Origin: Candidatus Dadabacteria bacterium
GTDB taxonomy: Bacteria > Desulfobacterota_D > UBA1144 > Nemesobacterales > UBA2774
Direction of reading: 5' to 3'
Assembly (NCBI GenBank): GCA_004356555.1
Contig: SMWY01000106.1
Coordinates: forward strand, 1-11,979
DNA: 11,979 bases
Part shown: positions 1-7,529 of the stretch, piece by piece
How the letters are laid out: each line of letters opens with the position of its first letter
Numbering within the stretch: the first letter of the stretch is position 1
Translations under genes and position numbers: made by a program
Notes under the pieces: model-generated
Seen by the model: only the letters and a program-made list of their open reading frames with translations
Database searches by the model: none
Told to the model about the DNA's origin: nothing

Positions 1-184
1 AAAAAGAAAGTACAATCATTTTAGAGACAAAATCACGACGACTGAAGAGTTTATAGAATATTCGGGCACAAAAAGTACAATTAGCGGTAAGTTTTATCTC
101 GTATATTGCGAGGATAATGATCCAATAAAATCTAGAGACTGCTTATTGGAAGAATTAACTCGATTTAGGAAACAATCCGGATGA
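1..184 (+). CDS. C-terminal end of an unrecognised protein (5' truncated by window edge)
   Basis: An open frame runs without a stop from base 2 to a TGA at 182-184 and encodes about 60 residues. The peptide looks protein-like: it is rich in charged and polar residues (stretches such as RDKITTTEEFIEYSG and FYLVYCEDNDPIKSRDCLLEEL) and ends RKQSG. I do not recognise the family. No start codon needs to be placed because the gene enters from the left edge. The next gene begins 94 bp downstream on the same strand, so co-transcription with the exoribonuclease is possible but not shown. The frame is short enough that chance openness in AT-rich DNA cannot be excluded. The main support is the plausible amino-acid composition. 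Confidence 0.55.
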   Translation, partial: KRKYNHFRDKITTTEEFIEYSGTKSTISGKFYLVYCEDNDPIKSRDCLLEELTRFRKQSG

Positions 185-278
185 TTTATCCCTTATGAAT
201 GAAACATTTTGATCCTGTGTTAAAATAGTTGCTCTGGGGTCTTTAAAACTTCATCAAATTAATAAATACTTATAGCCA

Positions 279-2288
279 ATGACCAAAAAAATACCCAAAG
301 CTAACGAACTCATTTTATTCAGGAAACGAAAAGAACCTTCTTTTGGAATATTTTCAAATGCAATAGGTGATAAGGCAAACATATTCTCTGAGGAAGGGAA
401 AGATGTATCAATTGATCTCGAAAAAATTGCTTACAATTCAGGAATCATAATCGAAGGAAATTTCACACAGCCAGAAAGAAAGCTTAAATTAAGGGAAATT
501 AGAAGAAGTCTCGAAGAAGGAAAAGAGAAAGTTGATCTAGAGACCATATGGGAATGTGTTGGGGGTGAAGAGAGAGAGATCATGTTTAATGATCTTGTGG
601 AACTCTATTTTGGAGATAGTAATGTTATAAACAAAGAGATTTTACTTTTATTCTGGGCTATTGATAAGAATGATATCTACTTTAAAAGAGGAGTGGAGGG
701 TTATTATGTCAGAGAAGCCTCTGAAGTTAAAGAACTCATTGCCAAAAAAGAGGCCGAGATCAAAAAACAAGAAGAGCGTAGACAGGCGCTTCTTTGGGCT
801 AAACATCTTATAAGCAATACCAGTGAGAGACCGAAAGGAAATTTTGACCCTCAAGAGTACATAGATCTCATAAAGAGTTATGTAATCCATGTGGATAAAT
901 TCAATAGAGCGGGAGAGGCAAAATCGTTTTTGTCTGAAATAGGAATCAAAGATGTAGAAGGCGCCATCGAATTCTTAATAAAAACAGGCTCATGGCAAGT
1001 AGATGAAGACCCCTTAATTAAAAGATTTTCTATTACTGAAGATTTCCCCAAAAAAGTAAATGAAGAAGTAAAGCAAATACTTGAAGAACCATTTTCAGAT
1101 GAAGGTCTTGAAGACCTGACACGTCTTGAAGTATTTTCTGTTGACGATGAAAACACCCAGGACATAGACGACGCTATTTCAATAGAAGAAACAGACGAGG
1201 GGACTACCCTTGGGATCCACATAGCAAATGTTGCAGCATATGTTCCTAAATGGAGCCCCATGGACGATGAAGCACTTAAGCGGGGCGAGACAATATACCT
1301 GCCAGAGAATCACATCCATATGTTTCCAGCTGAGTTAATAAAAGAAAGGCTCAGTCTTATAAAAGGTACAGAGAGGAAGGCTCTTTCTTTACTCGTCCAA
1401 TTTGATGACAATTTAAATATCAAGAACTATAGATTTACCAATTCCAAAATCCTGGTTAGAGAAAACATAAGCTACTCAAAAGCCTCTAAATATTTCGATG
1501 CCGATGCTATTGGGACCAAATTTAAACAAATTGCAGAAAAGTTAAGAGAAAAGAGGCTTCAAGCTGGAGCGCTCATAATTCAACTCCCGCAGCTCAAAAT
1601 CAGGATTGATGAGGATTCAAATATTACAATTGAGAAAAATCATATGAATTCTGTAGCTCACAAGACTAATTCCGAATTCATGATACTTATGAATAGAATG
1701 GCAGGGAAATTTTTAAAAGATAACAAGGTTCCCGGAATATTCAGATCACAGCCCGAGGCGATTTCAGAAGACGCCAGATCATATGATGAAAACGACCCTT
1801 TATATGCCATTCATGTAGTCAAGTATCTAAGGGCTCCTAGAGTCGGACTTGACCCAGGACCTCACTTATCACTCGGCATAGACGTTTACGCCCAGGCAAC
1901 ATCCCCTATAAGACGTTACGTCGACCTCCTTATCCAAAGACAGATTGTATCTGAATTACAAAAGGAGGATCATTGCTACACCGAAGACGAGCTTGAAAAT
2001 CTTTATCCTAGAATAGAAATCGGAATTAGAGACAAAAAAATGGTAGAAAGGAATAGAGAAAGGTACTGGGTCTATAAACACTTAGAAAAACTTCAAGGAA
2101 AAGAAATTCACGGAATTATAACCTCAATAAATGATGCCAGGGCAAATGTTTATCTTCCCGATTATCTCTTTGAGGTTCCTGTATCTCTGAGTTCAAAAGT
2201 GAATTTGGAGGAGAGTAGGGACATAAAACTCCTCGTTCAAAAAGTCGATCCTCTAAGAAGAAGACTCACTCTAACACCTAAAATATAA
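279..2288 (+). CDS. RNase II/RNase R family 3'-5' exoribonuclease (RNB domain protein)
   Basis: This 669-residue protein should degrade RNA processively from the 3' end in the cytoplasm, releasing nucleoside monophosphates (family knowledge). The RNB core spans about residues 280-600. Its signature DDENTQDIDDA places four acidic metal ligands at Asp289, Asp295, Asp297 and Asp298, with the same spacing as E. coli RNase II D201/D207/D209/D210. Further hallmarks are HIANVAAYV, the MFP...ERLSL segment, and ATSPIRRYVDLL near Arg545, equivalent to the RNase II substrate arginine. A C-terminal OB/S1-like domain occupies about 610-669. The N-terminus (1-60) looks like a small beta-barrel followed by a helical region and a Lys/Glu-rich helix near 148-170, not the two cold-shock domains of gamma-proteobacterial RNase R. 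It resembles the cyanobacterial/plastid RNR-type architecture. All catalytic residues are present. No Shine-Dalgarno precedes the ATG; the start is chosen because the conserved N-terminal strand begins within 10 residues of it. The gene converges on fprA. I leave the symbol blank because rnb and rnr cannot be told apart here. Confidence 0.93.
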   Translation: MTKKIPKANELILFRKRKEPSFGIFSNAIGDKANIFSEEGKDVSIDLEKIAYNSGIIIEGNFTQPERKLKLREIRRSLEEGKEKVDLETIWECVGGEEREIMFNDLVELYFGDSNVINKEILLLFWAIDKNDIYFKRGVEGYYVREASEVKELIAKKEAEIKKQEERRQALLWAKHLISNTSERPKGNFDPQEYIDLIKSYVIHVDKFNRAGEAKSFLSEIGIKDVEGAIEFLIKTGSWQVDEDPLIKRFSITEDFPKKVNEEVKQILEEPFSDEGLEDLTRLEVFSVDDENTQDIDDAISIEETDEGTTLGIHIANVAAYVPKWSPMDDEALKRGETIYLPENHIHMFPAELIKERLSLIKGTERKALSLLVQFDDNLNIKNYRFTNSKILVRENISYSKASKYFDADAIGTKFKQIAEKLREKRLQAGALIIQLPQLKIRIDEDSNITIEKNHMNSVAHKTNSEFMILMNRMAGKFLKDNKVPGIFRSQPEAISEDARSYDENDPLYAIHVVKYLRAPRVGLDPGPHLSLGIDVYAQATSPIRRYVDLLIQRQIVSELQKEDHCYTEDELENLYPRIEIGIRDKKMVERNRERYWVYKHLEKLQGKEIHGIITSINDARANVYLPDYLFEVPVSLSSKVNLEESRDIKLLVQKVDPLRRRLTLTPKI

Positions 2289-2299
2289 GCGTAAACATA

Positions 2300-3724
2300 C
2301 TAACTGTCATTAGCCGCTTCATCGTCGTTTCTTATCGCATCTAACATTTCTTCAATACTTGTATATTTTACACGTGGGCGGCCTTCTTTTTGTCCCTTAG
2401 AGATTTCAAGCTCATTAAGACGGAGCCAATCTTCATATGTAAAATGATCGGGCTGTCTCTCTCGTATTAATTCTAAAATGCGATCTGGGTGAGGGGTTTC
2501 CGGTGACAGTAAATTCCCTGCTTCTATATCTTCCGTTATGCACCCTACTGTCTCACCAGAGTCCTGCTTATTTGTACCGATGACACCTGTGGGACCCCGT
2601 TTAATCCACCCCGTTGAGTAAAGTCCCTGAACAGGTTCTCTAGTTTCAGGATCCAAAACGCGCCCCTTTTCATTATGTATAACCCCCCACTTATCATGGA
2701 AAGGAACATCTGGCAATGGAACTCCCTGGTAGCCTATAGAGCGGAAGACCAGACCCACTGGAAGTTCTTCAAACTCATCCGTGGCTTTTGGTCTCAGGCT
2801 TCCGTCCTCAGTCTTATAAAGTTCATTCTTTACAAGTTTCAGGGCTTTTACTTTACCCTCTTTATTACCCAAAATTTCTACTGGTGAAACCAAGAAACGT
2901 ATGTGAAGTTTTCGGGACTTTTCAAACTCTATGTCTTCTGAGTATGAACTCAGAATCTCAATCTTCTTAACTGCAGAACGGTCCTCTTGTTTTTCGAGTA
3001 ATTCCTTCGTAAATTCATCAAGTTCAACTTCATCAGGGCGTGTAATTGCATGAGCATCGTCTAATTTCCCAAGCTCTCTCACCTCAGGGTTAGTAAACGC
3101 TGCCTGCGCAGGTCCCCTACGGCCTAACAAAAAGACCTCTTTAACACGGCTTTTCTTAAGCACCTCAAGTGCATAATCTGCAATATCCGTTTGCATTAAT
3201 TCCTCTTCTGTTCTGCAAAGTATCCGCGCTACATCCACAGCAACATTTCCCACACCCACAATGGCAACTCTCTCTTGTGTAAGGTCAAAGTTGTAGTCCC
3301 TGTAATCGGGATGACCGTTATACCATCCAACAAATTCTGTCGCAGTATGACTACCCTCTAAATCTTCTCCCGGAATATTCATCTTCCTGTCCGTTTGAGC
3401 GCCGGTGGCGAATACAACGATATGATAATGCTTTTTTAAATCCTCCATCGTTATGTGCTTTCCATATTCCACTAAGCCAAAAAACCGAAAATTCTCGTTA
3501 GAGGCAATCTTATCATAGACCCTAGTAACTGACTTTATTTTCTGATGATCCGGAGCCACCCCAGAGCGTACAAGACCGTACGGGGTAGGGAGTCTATCGA
3601 ACATATCTATCGAAAAATCATATTCCTTCTTCTTAAATAGATGCTCGCAGGCATAGAAACCTGCAGGTCCCGAACCGATTACCGCAATTCTTATCTGTTT
3701 ACTATTACTTTCATCTGGAGCCAT
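2300..3724 (-). CDS. fprA: Ferredoxin/adrenodoxin-type NADP(+) reductase (FprA-like FAD flavoprotein)
   Basis: The 474-residue flavoprotein should move electrons between NADPH and a ferredoxin (EC 1.18.1.2 type reaction), with FAD as prosthetic group. The FAD-binding Rossmann motif GSGPAG lies at residues 17-22. It is followed by DRLPTPYGLVRSGVAPDHQ (43-61), a hallmark of the mycobacterial FprA/mitochondrial adrenodoxin reductase family. The NADP-binding fold has GVGNVAVDVARIL at 157-169 and RRGPAQAAFT at 202-211. The C-terminal signature GWIKRGPTGVIGTNKQDSGETV closes the FAD site. Length matches the family. Two purine-rich boxes (AAAGGA at 3735-3740 and AGGA at 3728-3731) precede the ATG, supporting the start. 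The gene is divergent from ptsP across a 303-bp spacer and ends 11 bp from the convergent exoribonuclease gene. No ferredoxin gene is in view, so the partner is unknown. Glutamate synthase small subunits share the fold, but they lack the PTPYGLVRSGVAPDH and GTNKQDSGETV pattern, which favours FprA. Confidence 0.92.
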   Translation of the reverse strand: MAPDESNSKQIRIAVIGSGPAGFYACEHLFKKKEYDFSIDMFDRLPTPYGLVRSGVAPDHQKIKSVTRVYDKIASNENFRFFGLVEYGKHITMEDLKKHYHIVVFATGAQTDRKMNIPGEDLEGSHTATEFVGWYNGHPDYRDYNFDLTQERVAIVGVGNVAVDVARILCRTEEELMQTDIADYALEVLKKSRVKEVFLLGRRGPAQAAFTNPEVRELGKLDDAHAITRPDEVELDEFTKELLEKQEDRSAVKKIEILSSYSEDIEFEKSRKLHIRFLVSPVEILGNKEGKVKALKLVKNELYKTEDGSLRPKATDEFEELPVGLVFRSIGYQGVPLPDVPFHDKWGVIHNEKGRVLDPETREPVQGLYSTGWIKRGPTGVIGTNKQDSGETVGCITEDIEAGNLLSPETPHPDRILELIRERQPDHFTYEDWLRLNELEISKGQKEGRPRVKYTSIEEMLDAIRNDDEAANDS

Positions 3725-3740
3725 AATTCCTTTATCCTTT

Positions 3741-3760
3741 TAATACAAATTAATACAAAA
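3741..3760. repeat. Two-copy 10-bp tandem repeat in the fprA leader
   Basis: TAATACAAAT at 3741-3750 is followed directly by TAATACAAAA at 3751-3760, nine of ten positions identical. It sits just upstream of the fprA ribosome-binding boxes, in the expected 5' leader or promoter of that gene. It could be a pair of protein-binding sites one helical turn apart, or replication slippage in AT-rich DNA. Confidence 0.7.
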
Positions 3761-3783
3761 ATAGGTTGGCAAATCCTAAAATC

Positions 3784-3823
3784 AATAAGTTAAAACTAAG
3801 ACTAATAAGTTCAAACTAATACT
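3784..3823. repeat. Two-copy 20-bp tandem repeat with four ACTAA boxes
   Basis: Unit one (3784-3803) and unit two (3804-3823) match at 18 of 20 positions; the differences are at unit positions 9 and 17. Each unit begins AATAAGTT, and its second half carries two ACTAA boxes 6 bp apart, the last one running into the base after the unit. The whole array therefore displays four ACTAA pentamers. A 20-bp period is about two helical turns, so equivalent boxes fall on one face of the DNA, as expected for cooperative regulator binding. Whether any protein binds is not shown. Confidence 0.75.
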
Positions 3824-3855
3824 AAAGCAAAAATTATACCAAATCTTACCATCAC

Positions 3856-3869
3856 ATTGTATATTGTAT
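3856..3869. repeat. Two-copy 7-bp tandem repeat ATTGTAT
   Basis: ATTGTAT occurs twice in immediate succession (3856-3862 and 3863-3869). It is short and AT-rich and could arise by chance; it is recorded because it is the third direct duplication in the same spacer. Confidence 0.5.
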
Positions 3870-3971
3870 ATAAACTACAGTGATTAAATAATTATCCTAA
3901 TTTACCAACATCCGGTAATATATAGTGGAGCGGTATAAATGGTTAATAAATATATAGCAAACGAGAAGAAT

Positions 3972-3980
3972 TGATATAAT
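3972..3980 (+). promoter_or_regulatory. Extended -10 promoter of ptsP
   Basis: TG-A-TATAAT at 3972-3980 is a perfect consensus -10 hexamer (3975-3980) preceded by the TGn extension. No good -35 stands 16-18 bp upstream (the region reads ATATAG), which is tolerated by extended -10 promoters. Transcription would begin near 3987, giving ptsP a leader of about 40 bases. Confidence 0.6.
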
Positions 3981-4027
3981 AGTAATCAGTTCTTAACTCA
4001 TAAAGGTTTGGGTAACAGATTCTAAAT

Positions 4028-6331
4028 ATGAGTACCGGAAAATTAATTGATAGGGCGGATTTTCACCTCAAAATCGTCCAGGAAATAAGCGATTTAGTAA
4101 ATAAATCAACGGGATTAAACAGAATCTTAAAAAAGGTTGTAAGCAAAATTGCGAGCTCCCTTCATTTTGATGTTGTATCGGTATACATATGGGATGAGGA
4201 ACATAAACAATTATTCTTGAGATCCACCAAGGGGCTTTCGGTAAATCCACAAAAGGATCCCATTAGTCTTAAACCCAATGAGGGATTAACTGGGCTTGTG
4301 TTTGAGACATCAAGATCGCTCACCGTGATGCCGGCATCAGAACATTCCAATTATAAATATTTCCCAGAAATAGGCGAAGAGGAATATGAGAGCTATATAG
4401 GAGTACCCATAATACTTCAAAACAAGTGTATTGGAGTGCTGGTAGGGCAAACTAAAGAGAAAAGAATTATAAACCCAGCAGAGGAAATACTATTTGAGAT
4501 TATAGCTTCCCGCTTAGCCGGTCTTCTTGAGGTGGCCGACAGACTAGAAAGGTTGAGAACCCCCTCAATTGTAAAACACAAGACAAGAACTTATCAAGGA
4601 AAAGGCGTCTCAAGTGGGATTGCTATAGGGAACGTATTCCTTTTCCGTGGGCTTTTCCAGCAGATTAGTAGTGATGAATCAGAAGAATCAGATCCTGTAG
4701 TTGAAAAAGAAAGAATCCTGCAAGCCCTCTCCGATGTGGAAGCCGATATTGAGAAGCTAATTCAAACCCTGGACTCAGAAGCTTTGCTATCTAAAGCCGA
4801 AATTGAGATATTTAGAGCCCACTTATTAGTAATTCAGGGTCAAACTCTTCGAAACACTATGTTTGAAAAATTAGAAGAAAGAAATATTTCTGCAGAGCTC
4901 GCTGTCGTAGAGGCAATAGAAGATATAGCAGAGCGGTTTGAAAGTCTTAGCGACAAATACTTACGCGAAAAAGCCCAGGATTTGCGTGATATCGGGGAGA
5001 GAATTTTGCATAACCTTCTAAAGCGAAGTAACGGCCATCAACCCTCCGCAGAACCCGAGCAGGGTTCAATCCTTATAGCTAAAGACATCGGCCCCTCATT
5101 TGTCTCGATGCTCTTTAAGAATAATGTCTCTGCAGTAGTAATAGAGAAGGGGGGCGAGACTTCCCATGCCATAATTATCGCCAAGTCTCTTGGTATTCCC
5201 GCAGTGGTTGGTATTGATAACATATGCAATCTAATCAGGCCCGGCGAAAAGCTAATAGTTGACGGAAAAACGGGTTTTATATTCTCAAACCCCGATGAGA
5301 GCCTTATCTCAGAATACAAAAATACCTATGCTAAGATAATTAAAGTACGTGAGGGCATTGAGAAAGAATGGAAGGATGAGTCGGGCGAGAAAAGCCTAGG
5401 CATCAAACTCACGGCTAATATAGGGTTTCCTATTGATGTACAGGCGGCTAAACACTACGGGATAAAGGACGTTGGATTATTCAGGACGGAATTTGCGTTT
5501 ACTCAATATAAGAAATGGCCTAAAGTGAGGGAGCAGGTATCGATATATAAAGGGTTGGCAGAGAATTTTGAGGGCTACGTTACAGTGAGAACCCTCGATA
5601 TAGGCGCCGACAAACTCCTCCCGTACTTTGATTTTCCCAAAGAAGAGAACCCGCTCCTAGGACTAAGAGCAATCAGGTTCTCTATGGAATATCTCGAATT
5701 ATTTAAGGACCAGATAAAGGCTATTCTTTTAGCTGCTAAAAAGGGCTTTAAATTCAAGATTATGCTACCTATGATCACAAACCTATGGGAAGTGGAAACG
5801 GCAAAAGATATTATAGAAGACCTCTCCAAAGAAGTAGGGCTTTCGTCAGGGGATGTGCCCGAGCTTGGAGTAATGATGGAAGTTCCAGCCATGATATATC
5901 AGCTGGATGATTATAATGATATGGTCGATTTTATCTCAATAGGGACTAACGACCTGATCCAATACCTACTTGCTGTAGATAGAAATTCAAACATGGTGGG
6001 ACATTTATATTCAGGATTCCATCCTGCCGTGCTAAGGCTGTTAGATGATATTTATATCAAATCTCAATATCTGGGAATGGACGTTTCAGTATGCGGCGAG
6101 ATGGCAGGCACCCCTTCGGGTGCTCTGAGCTTAATATCGCTGGGCTATAATCAGCTCAGCATATCTCCCTCCAACGTACCATCTATCCGTTATCTCTGTA
6201 AACGAACAGATAAAAATTTATTAATTACCATACGCCATAAGATTTTAAATATTCGAAAGAAATCCGATATCGAAAGGTATATAGTTGAAGCCCTTGAATC
6301 AATTGACCCCGCACTCATAGAGATAGAGTAA
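4028..6331 (+). CDS. ptsP: Phosphoenolpyruvate-protein phosphotransferase, nitrogen-PTS enzyme I with N-terminal GAF domain
   Basis: The 767-residue cytoplasmic enzyme should autophosphorylate from PEP and pass the phosphate to an HPr/NPr-type carrier, the first step of the regulatory nitrogen PTS. Domains in order: a GAF sensor at about residues 18-165; the HPr-binding N-terminal domain at about 188-315, with REKAQDLRDIGERIL; the phosphohistidine domain around GGETSHAIIIAKSLGIPAVVG, where His380 is the phosphorylated residue; and the PEP-binding barrel at about 440-735, with Arg486 in GLFRTEF and Cys689 in VCGEMAG. All key residues are present and the length fits the PtsP family. In proteobacterial PtsP the GAF domain senses glutamine or 2-oxoglutarate status; whether this one does is inference. 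An in-frame TAA lies 13-15 bp upstream of the ATG, so no earlier start is possible. There is no clear Shine-Dalgarno. Carrier and EIIA genes are absent nearby. The membrane protease gene follows 63 bp downstream. Confidence 0.95.
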   Translation: MSTGKLIDRADFHLKIVQEISDLVNKSTGLNRILKKVVSKIASSLHFDVVSVYIWDEEHKQLFLRSTKGLSVNPQKDPISLKPNEGLTGLVFETSRSLTVMPASEHSNYKYFPEIGEEEYESYIGVPIILQNKCIGVLVGQTKEKRIINPAEEILFEIIASRLAGLLEVADRLERLRTPSIVKHKTRTYQGKGVSSGIAIGNVFLFRGLFQQISSDESEESDPVVEKERILQALSDVEADIEKLIQTLDSEALLSKAEIEIFRAHLLVIQGQTLRNTMFEKLEERNISAELAVVEAIEDIAERFESLSDKYLREKAQDLRDIGERILHNLLKRSNGHQPSAEPEQGSILIAKDIGPSFVSMLFKNNVSAVVIEKGGETSHAIIIAKSLGIPAVVGIDNICNLIRPGEKLIVDGKTGFIFSNPDESLISEYKNTYAKIIKVREGIEKEWKDESGEKSLGIKLTANIGFPIDVQAAKHYGIKDVGLFRTEFAFTQYKKWPKVREQVSIYKGLAENFEGYVTVRTLDIGADKLLPYFDFPKEENPLLGLRAIRFSMEYLELFKDQIKAILLAAKKGFKFKIMLPMITNLWEVETAKDIIEDLSKEVGLSSGDVPELGVMMEVPAMIYQLDDYNDMVDFISIGTNDLIQYLLAVDRNSNMVGHLYSGFHPAVLRLLDDIYIKSQYLGMDVSVCGEMAGTPSGALSLISLGYNQLSISPSNVPSIRYLCKRTDKNLLITIRHKILNIRKKSDIERYIVEALESIDPALIEIE

Positions 6332-6394
6332 TTAACTTCACAACAATAGCACCTTTCCTTTTATAAGTATTTAGGTATTTTTTACACCCTGCCG

Positions 6395-7300
6395 ATGAAA
6401 CTCACAAAAATCCACATCATTCTATTCCTCCTAACAGTTGCCACAACTTTTATAACAGGGCTTTCCTTTGGCGGAGACATAATAAGCGCGCTATCCTTCT
6501 CATTTGCACTTTTATTCATACTGGGATCACATGAGATGGGACATTATTACTACGGGAAAAAGTATGGTGTTGATATTACTCCCCCGTATTTTATTCCTGC
6601 CCCTCCATTTATCTCTCCCATAGGGACATTCGGGGCATTTATAAAAATAAAATCTCCTATATCCACAAAAAGAGCTCTGTTCGATATCGGAATCGCGGGT
6701 CCGCTTGCCGGCATTGTAGCCACAGTCCCGGTGTTAATAATAGGGATAAAGTTATCGACCATAGTAGACATGTCTGAGCACGCGGCAGAAGGTGGACTTG
6801 TATTAGGGACTCCTTTGATAATGCGTCTTTTTTCAGATATTTTCTACGGCCCCATGCCGCAAGGATATGACCTTTTTCTTCACCCCGTAGCATTTGCCGG
6901 GTGGGTCGGACTATTTGTAACTGCACTTAATTTAATTCCTTCAGGGCAACTTGACGGCGGGCATATAACCTATGCATTATTTTCTAAAAAATATCATCGC
7001 TATATCTCCCTAGCCATGATTACTGTTCTTGTTATCTTCGGCATAGGGACTGAAGTTCTAATTGGGGTTGGAAACGACTTATTTGGAAGTGGTTTTAACT
7101 GGTTTTCTCAAAGTCTCCCACTACTCGAGGGTTGGCCTGGCTGGATTCTATGGGCTGTGCTGCTTATCCTGATGGGGACTAAGCATCCACCGACGATGTA
7201 TGAAGATACAAAGCTTGATATGGGGAGGAGAATTTTAGCTCTGTTGTCATTACTGATATTTATCGGATGCTTCACCCCTATGCCCATTAAATTGATTTAG
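6395..7300 (+). CDS. Site-2 protease family (M50) intramembrane zinc metalloprotease
   Basis: The 301-residue polytopic membrane protein belongs to the family that cleaves substrates within the lipid bilayer. The zinc-binding HExxH reads HEMGH, with His46, Glu47 and His50, at the end of the second hydrophobic segment. The third ligand lies in GQLDGGH, with Asp187, equivalent to the NPDG/LDG motif of the family. Hydrophobic segments fall at roughly 7-24, 30-46, 92-115, 163-182, 203-225, 245-262 and 278-297. There is no PDZ domain, so it is unlike E. coli RseP. The compact layout with FIPAPPFISPIGTFGAFIKIKSPI between the motifs recalls the EGY/SREBP-protease-like branch. The substrate is unknown, and no sigma/anti-sigma pair is nearby. 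It starts 63 bp after ptsP with no terminator between, so read-through is likely. No Shine-Dalgarno precedes the ATG; the start is placed where the first membrane segment begins. Confidence 0.9.
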   Translation: MKLTKIHIILFLLTVATTFITGLSFGGDIISALSFSFALLFILGSHEMGHYYYGKKYGVDITPPYFIPAPPFISPIGTFGAFIKIKSPISTKRALFDIGIAGPLAGIVATVPVLIIGIKLSTIVDMSEHAAEGGLVLGTPLIMRLFSDIFYGPMPQGYDLFLHPVAFAGWVGLFVTALNLIPSGQLDGGHITYALFSKKYHRYISLAMITVLVIFGIGTEVLIGVGNDLFGSGFNWFSQSLPLLEGWPGWILWAVLLILMGTKHPPTMYEDTKLDMGRRILALLSLLIFIGCFTPMPIKLI

Positions 7301-7345
7301 TATATTTCTTAAACTCTTTCTACAAATAAATGATCAATCGTACTC

Positions 7346-7370
7346 AATTAAAAGTGCTGATTAATTTTTT
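7346..7370 (+). terminator. Weak AT-only hairpin with T-run after the M50 gene
   Basis: AATTAA (7346-7351) pairs with TTAATT (7361-7366) around a 9-base loop and runs straight into a T-tract reaching 7370. The arms contain only A and T, so the stem would be weak. It lies 46 bp past the protease stop codon and is the only terminator-like element before gltA. Confidence 0.3.
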
Positions 7371-7412
7371 TCTAAAAATTTGAAAAAATTGAGAGTTTAG
7401 GTACAGTTTTGT

Positions 7413-7446
7413 GGTTCGAATTTTCCAAATGGGGTTTCTTCGAACC
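7413..7446. promoter_or_regulatory. Inverted repeat GGTTCGAA...TTCGAACC upstream of gltA (possible operator)
   Basis: GGTTCGAA (7413-7420) and TTCGAACC (7439-7446) are a perfect 8-bp inverted pair separated by 18 bp. Each arm contains the self-complementary hexamer TTCGAA, with the two centres 24 bp apart. The element lies 83 bp ahead of the gltA start. The only plausible -10 downstream is TAAAAT at 7460-7465, which would place the -35 region over the right arm, so a bound protein could block or assist polymerase there. It could instead form an RNA hairpin, but no T-run follows. Confidence 0.45.
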
Positions 7447-7515
7447 TTAATCCTAGTAGTAAAATTTAAAAATCGAGCAAATTCAAATATTGATTTGCAG
7501 GAATTAAACTGTAAG

Positions 7516-7522
7516 AAGGAGG
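7516..7522 (+). promoter_or_regulatory. Strong Shine-Dalgarno that fixes the GTG start of gltA
   Basis: AAGGAGG ends 7 bases before the GTG at 7530. It is the only near-consensus ribosome-binding site in the window. It decides the GTG start, which the residues that follow also support because they align with the E. coli GltA N-terminus. Confidence 0.85.
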
Positions 7523-7529
7523 AAATATA

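Larger units (their letters stand above)
3725..4027. other. Divergent AT-rich intergenic region between fprA and ptsP
   Basis: This gene-free spacer of 303 bp lies between two divergent start codons, so it must carry the promoters of both genes unless they are read from elsewhere. It contains three tandem duplications of different unit size and an extended -10 promoter facing ptsP, each listed separately. I see no convincing -35/-10 pair for fprA. A TTGCCA on the minus strand at 3771-3766 could be a -35, but no good -10 stands at the proper distance. There is no open frame of note and no RNA gene. Confidence 0.8.

Noticed and set aside
648..1261. Minus-strand open frames of 80 and 127 codons inside the exoribonuclease gene
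   Set aside because: They lie opposite a catalytically intact RNB gene and their translations are Ser-rich and low in complexity, as expected for antisense shadows.
5038..5892. Minus-strand frames of 93 and 105 codons inside ptsP
   Set aside because: They are shadows of a gene with all conserved enzyme I motifs; no start signal or protein-like features.
7411..7430. GTGGTTCGAATTTTCC resembles a tRNA T-arm
   Set aside because: The GGTTCGAA core matches, but the stem does not pair as a 5-bp T-stem and no acceptor, D or anticodon arm can be folded around it.
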